A stretch of DNA of 64,000 nt. Source: Phlegmacium glaucopus (Eukaryota; Basidiomycota; Agaricomycetes; Agaricales; Cortinariaceae). The translations under genes and the position numbers were made by a program. The notes under the pieces were generated by a model. The model saw only the letters and a list, made by a program, of their open reading frames with translations, was not told the DNA's origin and did no database searches. Shown one piece after another: positions 12,601 through 21,200 of the stretch (within the stretch, counting starts at the first letter, position 1; each line of letters begins with the position of its first letter). The stretch covers positions 297,170 to 361,169 of the forward strand of contig MU130366.1 in NCBI GenBank assembly GCA_015039465.1. The letters are read 5' to 3'.

Positions 12601-14346
12601 TTGGATATGGCACAATCAACATCATGGGAGTTGTCAGTGTGTTTAAAGCGACTGAAGTATGAATTTCCAAGGCTGTTGAAAATGGCGGGAAGGTCAGCAT
12701 GGCCGGAAGGAGTGGATTCGACAGCACTCCAATGGTAGGATATAGTAAATTCAATATCATGGAGGTCGCCTGTGTGTTCGAAGCGACATAAGAACAAATT
12801 TCCAAGATTGTTCAACTGACTTGGAAGGTCAGCATGGCCGAAAGGAGTGGATTCGAGAGCACTCTGATGGTTGGATATCGCACAGTCAATATCCTGGAGG
12901 TTGCCGGTGTGTCGAAAGCGACGTGCGTATGAATTTCCAAGCTTGTTGAAGCGACTTGGAAGGTTAGCATGGCCGGAAGGAGTGGATTCAACGGCACTCT
13001 GATAGTTGGATATGGCACATTTGATATCATGGAGGTCGCCCGTGTGTTCGAAGCGACATAAGTACAAATTTCCAAGGTTGTTCAACCAACTTGGAAGGTT
13101 AGCATGGTCGGAAGGAGTGAATTGAACAGCATTCTGATGGTTGGATATTGCACAGTCAATATCATGGAGGTTGCCAGTGTGTTCAAAGCGAAGGAAGTAT
13201 GAATTTCCAAGGTTGTTGAACCAACTTCGAAAGTTAGCATGGCCGGAAGGAGTGGATTCGAGAGCACTCTGATAGTTGGATATTGCATAGTCAACATCCT
13301 GGAGATTGTGAGTGTGTTCAAAGCGACTGAAGTATGAATTTCCAAGGTTGTTGAACCGACTTGGAAGGTTGGCATGACTGGAAGGAGTGGATTTGACAGC
13401 ATTCTGATGGTTGGATATCGCACAGTCAATATCCTGGAGGTTGAGAGTGTGTTTAAAGCGACTGAAGTATAAATTTCCAAGGATGTTGAAAATGGCGGAA
13501 AGGTCATCATGAATGGCGGAAAGGTCATCATGAATGGCGGAAAGGTCATCATGAATGGCGGAAAGGTCATCATGAATGGCGGAAAGGTCATCATGAATGG
13601 TGGAAACTGCGTCTTCATAATGGTACCAGTCTGCTAGCACGGCGAGTCTTCTGGGAGCATTTATAGCACCTGACCCAAAGGTCAAACTTGAAGCTATAAT
13701 GGGTCAATAAATCGATCTGAAAGCAATCGGCCTCACGTACCCACTGTAGAAGTCATCTTAAATGATATGGAATTATTCTGTTGAACTGACGCAAACAAAT
13801 GCTCCGCTGGAGTGTCTACAGACACGACCATTTTAAGTGCATGTAGGGAGGACAAACGACTGTATTTAGCGCACCTTCCTCTGCACACGTCATGGCGTAA
13901 ATTTGGTCTGCAGTGAATGCAAGGAAAGCATGATCATCCCCATCCTTCGAGTGAATGATTAGCGTCATATCACCGGCATCGTGGTGGCTGGATTTTGTTG
14001 TATTAGCCGCTGGCTTTAACAAAAACTTTTCGAAAAAATGACTCACAAGTTGATATTCTCATCAGTTTTCCATTTCGTAGGAGAGATCATCGTGAAGCGC
14101 AAGGTCTCGGAGTTATTGCTCCGTATGATGGTCACCATTAGCTCTTTATTAAAACAATGAGGCGACGAATATTCAAGGAAAATATCTAAATCGCAGAGTG
14201 AGGGCAGGCGGAAACGCAAAACAAAAGCAAGTCTTACCCTTCAATAAACCTTTTCTACTTGACTGTTCACCGGCGCCAGTAAATACACCTGGTGAAAGGA
14301 CATTCGCAATGCCGTATGGTTCCTCAGTAATTTCCGGCGGGGACAT
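9642..14346 (-). CDS. TPR-repeat CHAT-domain protein (caspase-like protease fold)
   Basis: The large exon (complement 9642-13693) has no ATG at its 5' end. Four upstream exons (13741-13815, 13875-13987, 14047-14185, 14238-14346) splice onto it in phase, giving 1495 residues. Residues 1-145 form a beta-rich domain I do not recognise, with weak C2-like character (SPTKWKTDENINF, GDMTLIIHSKDGDDHAFLAF). Next comes a seven-residue repeat (SAIHDDL), then 15 full TPR-like units of 45 residues with the core NNLGNSYxxRFxxTGNLxDI. A linker (SIRMKSAKNAA, ALEWLEQGRCLVWNQLDQLR) leads to a C-terminal CHAT domain: WWCPTGPLAFLPLHAAG, His about 1356 in HFACHG, Cys about 1397 in FLSACQTSKGD, and GTMWSISD. The dyad is intact, so a caspase-like cysteine protease is likely; substrate and trigger are unknown. 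Such proteins are expanded in Agaricomycetes. A longer 94-bp first intron is also in phase but less typical. Confidence 0.88.
11405..13490 (-). repeat. Array of 15 near-identical 45-residue TPR units (135-bp DNA repeat)
   Basis: The coding strand repeats every 135 bp, with a partial unit first and about 15 full units. Each unit reads roughly AISxHQxAVESTPSGHADLP then SxxNNLGNSYxxRFEHTGxL and DIDC. Units differ at few positions, and alternate units seem to share variants (GNLQDIDC against GDLHDIEC), which suggests duplication of two-unit blocks. Confidence 0.9.
13492..13605 (-). repeat. 21-bp in-frame minisatellite (SAIHDDL x5)
   Basis: Five near-identical copies of a 21-bp unit (coding strand close to TCCGCCATTCATGATGACCT) encode SAIHDDL, preceded by a variant copy reading STIHDDL. 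The unit resembles the GHADLPAIF segment at the helix boundary of the adjacent TPR repeats, so it probably arose by local amplification of it. It lies between the N-terminal domain and the TPR array and keeps frame whatever the copy number. Confidence 0.9.
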
Positions 14347-15211
14347 TGGTTGGTGCAACGTAGTGTCCCTTCGTCGTTGTGTTCGTCGTCCTCCGCAGTC
14401 AAAAAGCATGGGGGGCAGTGTTACTCGGGAATTGACATATAACTCACACCTCCTTGTTCTGCAATAGTCCTCGGCAAATTCTCCTCTCATCCATAACCCG
14501 CATCCGGTCAACCTTGTTTTTCTTCACCTTTTATTTATTTCCTGCTGTTTGGCGCTTACAGCCCACTATTTGACGATTTGACTATCGATGATGTCACGCA
14601 GGCCTGCGGTGGCGGGCAAGTGGCATGCAGAGGCGGGCATAATTCGATATTGGAAAGCGCTGTGATGAGAGTGACGGATTTAGATAATCATTTGGGCAAA
14701 GGCCTATAAGTAGATCTTCGCGCCATGCCAGCGCTATGCACCTATTATCCCATCAGCAGATGCTTTAGAGTGTAGGATTATTTTTTTGTGTAATACTGGT
14801 TGCGCTTTGATAAGAGAATTAGCAGAATGCTGGGCTTAGATAATCATTTTGACGGATGCCCGCACAATGCGAGCACAATGCACCTGGTATTCAATTCCAA
14901 AAATCATTATTAGAGGTCCCAGAGTACACAGTTAATATTTAATGTACAAGAGTGTACAGTAACTCAGGCTCAATGCATCGCAGAGGTGAGCCACTTCATT
15001 TTTACCTTCTACCTACATCAATACTTACTGTACCTAGGTAACAAACTATTATCTAGGGTATTGATTTCAATAAGTTATGGGCCTATTTCGTCGACTCACA
15101 TACTGATCAACGTTGGATTCAAGAACCCGCACTTTTTTTCAGACCAGTCGCGCCTTAGCCCACTTTGCGAACTCTTCTACAAACACGTTGACCTACTAAG
15201 ATCTACCTGCA
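14347..15211. other. Divergent intergenic region upstream of the CHAT gene
   Basis: This 865-bp stretch holds the presumed CHAT promoter on the minus side and abuts the copia gag relic. Two similar passages near 14690 and 14840 (each with 'ttagataatcatttg' or 'ttagataatcatttt') form an imperfect direct repeat. No gene is seen. Confidence 0.4.
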
Positions 15212-16200
15212 ATGACACGCGTTGCTGTTTCTACTGAGTCTCCTGCCGTGTCCTTCACTGCCGACCCCATGGATGCCACCAAGCCTATTGTCCATATTCG
15301 GAGTATTTCCGCTCATTTCTCTGGCGAATCCTTGGACAGGACGAAGTCTGATTGGAAGTACGACTATGCGCCAGAGCCTCAATGTTTCGGTCCTGGGACA
15401 CCATATCGATCCGACTCGTAACAAGCCTCCTGATAAACGTGTGCGTCCCACGTGCTATGACAACTGGCTTACCAACGATCTCGCTATTCGTGCCTTCCTA
15501 GAAATGAATTGTTCTGAGGTAGAACAAGAGTTCATACAGCCTGAGTATGCTACTCTACAATGCTGGGAGGCCCTGCAGACAGCCCACCTCGCGGTAGGAC
15601 CTATCAAACAAATGGAGCTAATCCGCGCTGCATTTAACACCCGCATCCCCCGAGACAGGGATCAGGATTCTAAAGTGCAACAGATTACGGAGGACATTCG
15701 GAGGGTCTTTGATATGCCTCAGGAGGATTGTCCAAAGACACGCTAATTTGCTTTGCAATTTTGTCAGCTTTAAGTAACGGACATGAACATCTCCGCGCGA
15801 TTATTCAACGGGATCTCCAGAATGCTATTGCTAGGCGACCCTTTCTATCACATCACAACGCGTTATATATTGCCTCCGACACTCAGTTACTCCTGGGAGA
15901 CGCGAGTCGTACTGACGCCCCTGTAAACCCTTCCTCCATTGCGCTTGCTGCCAAAGCTACCGTACCCCGGTCATTCGTTCAAATTTCAAAAAAAACACAA
16001 CCACACCGCCCGATACTGCATCGCCCCGAATGGTGGGACGGCTGGAAAGACGATTGAGGAGTCGAGGGCAGCTCGACAGCTAGAAAGGAACAATAGGAAG
16101 GTTAGCTGGGTAACCAAATGCTTCAATTCTTCAACGACGGTCCTGGATCAACTCTGGGTTAGTGGCATTGAGCACAACGTCTTGGATAATGGTGCAGTAG
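15212..16200 (+). pseudogene. Decayed Ty1/copia-type gag relic
   Basis: Pieces in all three plus frames line up with the gag of basidiomycete Ty1/copia elements. In order: an N-terminal part (MTRVAVSTESPAVSF to SDWKYDYAPEPQ, from 15212), a UBN2-like part (DNWLTNDLAIRAFLEMNCSE to GPIKQMELIRAAFNTR, 15460-15650), a continuation (ICFAILSALSNGHEHLRAII, 15740-15810), and a remnant zinc knuckle (HNHTARYCIAPNGGTAGKTI, 16000-16060) followed by ESRAARQLERNN. The first two cysteines of the CCHC knuckle are missing, and at least three frameshifts separate the parts, so it cannot encode a working Gag. No integrase or reverse transcriptase follows and I found no LTRs, so this is an old solo fragment. Confidence 0.8.
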
Positions 16201-16239
16201 GGCGTGGACAAGTTGAAGGAATGAGGTCACACTTCCTCA

Positions 16240-17870
16240 GTTGATAATTCTACGACGCATCCGAAAATGGATTGACGTGGTGATATTTATCTAGACGCCG
16301 AGACCCATTCGCAATTAACGAGGTGACTGGAGCAGAGCTGCAGGATCGTCATCCAGGATCTCGATAGGCATATCAGAAACGCCAGTCCGTTGCTGTTGTA
16401 TCTGACATTGTGACAACCTGATCATCTTGAACTTGGAAGAACAACGGATGGCTGACTAATCCCAAGTCCCATCCAATGATATATTGAACCCCTGGAAGAG
16501 AATTTTGAATAGCAGAGATAAGAATATGAATTACTTGATGTTGCGCGCAAGATGGTAGTAGTAGTACAATAACTGACCCCAGATTCTCGTCAAGGGGGAT
16601 TCAGGTTGGAGGAGGAATGAGGTCGTTGTCATCCAGTTTTCGATTTCGTCATTGGGTGATAACCCGAGAATCGGGAGGGATGTAGGTATTTTGTGCGACA
16701 GTGAAGAAGTGGTATTTAGCATCACCTCTCGTCTGCGTTCCGTCGGCAATGGGCACATTGATCAAAGAGGCTGGTCATGATGTACGAGATATCATCTAAT
16801 TGACCGTGTTTCATGTGTCGAAGGGTGAAGTAGAGAATAACATAGAAGGGGGATTCGAGATCGTCTTGAAGATCATGTCATTTATCAGGCTACATTAGAA
16901 GTGCATTGCCTGCAAGAGCATAGAGTAAGATAATAATAACCAAAATAGAGAAGAACATACAGAGCGAAAGCGCTGACGCGGACTTTCATTCATTTGGCGC
17001 ATGATTCTAGCAAGATCCCAATCGTTTAATCCCCACATCGCATCATAACGTTTTTCTACTAAAGTCCCGATGAAAAATTCCTTCAAAGGGATCTTGGTGT
17101 GCTGAAAGGAAAGTCAATGTTCGATTTCAATGGATAATGAGCACCAATGAAAGCATCGTAGACGGCCGGCACAAACTGCTTCGAGGAAAGTAAACCTTTC
17201 AGGATAAAGGTCAATAAACTCTTCCGCGAAACGATGATGTCCTCGCTGGCTGAAGTTTTCTCCTACATTCCAAGGTGCTGATGCGAACAAGTTGACCTTC
17301 GATATCGTCTCCGCATGCCAGTGCTGGGACGTTCCTAACGCCAGCCGCGTTGAGCCTCGAGAGGATCTCAGACTCCTTCTCCAATCCGGGCTCTAGTGAA
17401 TACCAAATGTCTTTCAGGAGTATGACACGCTTCCGTTTGAGATCATAGTCAGACAGCGAGTGGTTCTTCCAGTAAGAGAGTCAGCGTTTGACGTCCCAAG
17501 CAATAACATCAGGTTGTGGAATCGCCATCAGGAATCTATAGGGCGAGAATAGGCCGTTCCTTTTCTGGCTTATTCCTTCTGATGGTTGTCGAAAGCTTTT
17601 TCCTCATCATTGGCAGGTCTCACAGTGTCGTGTCGAGGCGACATATGTGTGAATCGCCATAGAGATTGATTCAAGAGACGACTTTCATGCCGAAAGTTGA
17701 AACGTCGACTGACAACGCCACCAATACGATCTGCCCTGGCAAAACGGATCAATTCGACGTAAATGCGGGTTCCGAAGGTAAGGAGCCTTTTCGGAGGCCT
17801 CTGCGCCAAACCCGTGTTCTCCTTCGCCATGCCCCCTGTGCATCGGTATTTCGTGGACGACCTTCGCTTG
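16240..17870 (-). pseudogene. Decayed fungal-type protein kinase (FunK1 family)
   Basis: Read on the minus strand from about 17870 downward, blocks typical of the FunK1 kinase family appear in the right order but in different frames: TFGTRIYVELIRFARADRIG, GGVVSRRFNFRHESRLLNQS, LWRFTHMSPR, DTVRPANDEEKAF, then RKRVILLKDIWYSLEPGLEK, ESEILSRLNAAGVRNVPALA, a catalytic-loop remnant (GIFHRDFSRKTL), the metal-binding equivalent (GLNDWDLARIMRQ), and DDLESPFYVILYF toward the C-terminus. Several frameshifts and stops fall between and within blocks (for example around 17100-17330 and 16240-16700), and no set of introns repairs them. FunK1 kinases are numerous in Agaricomycetes and their role is largely unknown; this copy is dead. 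Confidence 0.82.
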
Positions 17871-17879
17871 TTGTCCTGG

Positions 17880-18559
17880 TGCCCTCTGTGTACCGTCGCT
17901 CTGCTTGTGACCGTTCTGGCGCTGTGCCTATGTTTGGCTGATGCCGTGCCGAGAACACGATGATCAGGAGCAGCTCTAACTGAGACACTGCGCTGCTTGT
18001 CTCACCTTTACGGTCACAGCGCAGGTGAGCATTTCGTCGCTCGTCTCTGCATTACTCATTCTGAATTCACACCTGCAGAGTAGCTGACAAGTGCTCAAGA
18101 ATTCAGCTTGTATTTATCTCGTCGATTCGAGTTCTCATTTACAAGCTTAATTCTACAGTACGTTACCATCTTTTATAGTGAATTCAAGCCCAGTTCAAGC
18201 GTATTCTGTTAGCACGCAGCCGTCTTTTTCGTTCACCCTCCCTCCTCTCCCTATTCTTTCCTGCGTTTTTCATTGTAGTTTTATAATTTGCATCTCTTCT
18301 GCTTCTTCGACCATTTGTATTTCCGCTCTTTCTTTCTACTTCCTCTACTTTTTGTGTAGCCTTACTAGCTCCAGCCTCGATCAATATTATTTTGGGAGCC
18401 ACGTCAGTGGTTCCGCATTTGGCTAAATCCTTCACGTTGGAGCTGCAGAGGCCAGACTAAAAGGCGTATGCGCTGAAGAAGCGATCCGTTAGGTGCACGT
18501 GACCAGCAACGGACACGTATACTTGCAGGTATTCTTTGCTCTCCCATTGGTTTCTAATC
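17880..18559. other. Intergenic; promoter region of SCJ1
   Basis: A 680-bp stretch between the FunK1 relic and the ER chaperone gene. CT-rich tracts near 18230-18360 are typical of fungal promoters. No gene is supported. Confidence 0.45.
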
Positions 18560-20394
18560 ATGTTCTGTCCACATTTGTTTGTGGTTCTGGTCTTTTTCCT
18601 GGTCACTTTGGTTGCTGCCGCTGATCTGTATAAAATCTTGGACAGTGCGTGTCGCGTCTTCGTTTTTACACTTGGGTTGAGGTCAAATACTAATGGTTCG
18701 TCATACAGTTCACAAGTCAGCTTCAGAAAGGGATATTAGAGCTGCGTACAAGAGACTTAGCAAAAAATTTCATCCAGACAAGAATAAAGATCCAGATGCA
18801 GAGGGAAAATTCGTTGAAATTGCGCGTGGTGAGCCCCAAGAGACTGCGCCAATTTTGCGCGTGCAAATGACGATGATTTCTCGCAGCATACGAGGTGCTT
18901 TCTGACTCGACAGTGAGTTTTGTTCTTGCTTTCTATAGAATCGGAATATAAATACGTTACCCAGAAACGCGGGATTTATGATCGACACGGCGAAGTGTGT
19001 TCTCTACCTTTCAGAGTACACACCTTACTCACCAGTCACATCTACCTATCTAACAGGAAGGTCTAAAGGCCCACGAAGGTGGTCAAAATACAGGCAACCC
19101 ATTCGATATTTTCCAAAGTTTCTTCGGCGGACGTGCGTGCAGCATGATATTCGTTCCAGACTGTACGTTGCTGACACTGTTTTCGCCGTCAGATCGTCAA
19201 GAACAACAGGTTAGAAGAGGGCCGTCATCCCTGACCGAATTCGAGATATCACTAGCGGATATGTGCGTCCTCTTATGTGTTGCATAGGCTAAAAATACTA
19301 ATAGAACCCGTTTGTTCATATAGGTATAAAGGCTCAAGCATCGATGTGCGTTCCATGCTCTCCTTTCTAATCCCTTCCTGCAAACTTCAATCTGTTTCTG
19401 GTATCTAGTTCATGCTCAAGAAACGCATTTTATGTGACCACTGTAGAGGATCTGGAGCAGCATCAGACGGTGATATTCACACATGTACATCATGTAATGG
19501 CGCTGGCGTCAAAGTCATCAAACAGCAGGTGCGTTTCCACGTTATCTAAACGGTTCTTCAAACCTTACTCCTGGCTAGATATTTCCTGGCATGTTCGCAC
19601 AAAGTCAAGTCTCATGCAACGAATGCGGTGGACGAGGGGTCGTCATCAAGAAAGCATGCCCTCATTGCCAAGGTCACAAAGTTGTGGATCACACTGCAGA
19701 GTATACATTAGAAGTCACACCCGGAATGGCGGAAGGACATGAAGTCGTTTTCGAAGGCGAGGCAGACGAAAGTCCAGATTGGGAGGCCGGCGATGTCATT
19801 GTGAGAGTGAGGAGCAAGAAGGATGTGGGTGGATGGAGAAGAAAGGAAACCAGTCTTTACTGGAAGGAGACGATTGGAGTTGACCAGGTTTGTTTTCCAA
19901 GTCTTTCATTTTGTTCCCTTCGTGAAATCTAACCGGAATGCCTGTGGCAAGGCTTTACTGGGTTTCGAAAAAAATATCACACTTCTGGATGGAAGAGATC
20001 TCTTACTAGCCAGGAAGGGGATCGTCACACAGCCAGGTAAGATACTCTTGCTGTATTCCTTGGGATGAAATCTTCAACATCATCTCTAGGCTTCGTTCAG
20101 GTCATCAAGGGAGAGGGTATGCCACATTTTGGCAGTAGGTCAAGTAAAGGCGACTTGTTCGTCGAATATAACGTTATCCTACCACTAGAGATCTCACCAG
20201 AATTGCGTCGGAGTAAGTCTCTTTACTTTAAACTGTGTCTTCTACACCCACCCTTTATCCCGTGTCGGATTCTGTCTCTTTTCTTTCTGATATATGGATT
20301 GAATTCAAGTGGCTGACATGATAAATTTCTCCCCCCCTCTCTAGAACTTATAGAAGCTTTCCAGTCACCGTCTGCGACGCATGATGAGCTATGA
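18560..20394 (+). CDS. SCJ1: ER-lumenal DnaJ/Hsp40 co-chaperone (Scj1/ERdj3 type)
   Basis: Twelve exons (18560-18644, 18709-18828, 18887-18912, 18965-18994, 19057-19132, 19193-19262, 19324-19345, 19409-19528, 19579-19887, 19952-20036, 20090-20212, 20345-20394) give 371 residues. It should stimulate the ATPase of the ER Hsp70 (Kar2/BiP) in folding and quality control. Residues 1-21 are a signal peptide. The J domain follows with HPD at 50-52, then a Gly/Phe segment (NPFDIFQSFFGG), four zinc motifs (CDHCRGSG, CTSCNGAG, CNECGGRG, CPHCQGHK), and the C-terminal substrate-binding domains ending in LFVEYNVILPLEI. The last four residues are HDEL, the ER retrieval signal, which fixes location and the final exon. 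Exons of 22-30 nt are present. It is convergent with cullin-3. Confidence 0.95.
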
Positions 20395-21200
20395 CGAGGA
20401 TGTAAACTATTAGAAATACCTTAATCATCCGGATATTTTATCATTATTCAAGCGGATTCAACTTCCACCTTCTGTTGCTCTCTTCCCCCACCACCACTGC
20501 TGCCACTGACCGATGCTGGCCACATTGTTCAGTTTGCAGTGTCTCTGCTACTCTGATCTCCTTCGCCCACAGTCCAAACCCAAGCAGAATGCGGAATTTT
20601 GTGAAGGCAAAATATAAAATATGACAGGCAACACAATTGGCTGACGGAACTACTCCATGTGAATATGCTGTTAGACAAAATTCTGGCAGTATAACATGTC
20701 TGGTTTGGTCTGGCGTTAGGTAGCTAATCCATGTAGCTAATCCAATCAATTCTCTGGTAAGCTCTACTGGGTAGGTCACGAAGTTCTATCAAAGACAAAG
20801 CGAAGAGACCCGCACTGCGCGTCGAAGGCTCAACTTTCCGATAAAGCTGAACATCATGATGCGGGCCCCCACGTAAAACATGCTGGAATGCGAAAGCCTC
20901 ATGCCCAGTTTCACTAGCTCTAGGACAGACTATTTTTACGAGCCGATTCATCTGGAAACACTTAAGCTAGTCAGCATCACTTTGGAGGCAGATGAAGATC
21001 GCCTGACACAGATTGCTGGAACTTCGCTAGGCCCCTACACTTTACACCATGTCCATGCATCACAATGATCGATAAACGGGTTAACACAGCCCCATTACTT
21101 GAAAGTTAAAATGTCGAAAGTACAGTAGCACAGATAGTGCTCCATTTCCCCATTATATTGATACAACATAATTAATTTACAGCTACTACTATATGATGTT
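20395..21200. other. Convergent intergenic spacer
   Basis: An 806-bp spacer between the ends of SCJ1 and cullin-3. It should contain both 3' UTRs. No other gene is seen. Confidence 0.5.

Noticed and set aside
13492..13605. Minisatellite as a CRISPR-like array
   Set aside because: Repeats are directly adjacent without spacers, in frame inside a coding exon of a eukaryotic gene.
13816..14046. Separate small gene upstream of the CHAT exon
   Set aside because: Its pieces splice in phase into the CHAT main exon, which lacks its own ATG, so they are better read as its N-terminal exons.
17666..18000. Plus-strand frames opposite the FunK1 relic
   Set aside because: They are antisense shadows of the kinase relic and its upstream sequence.
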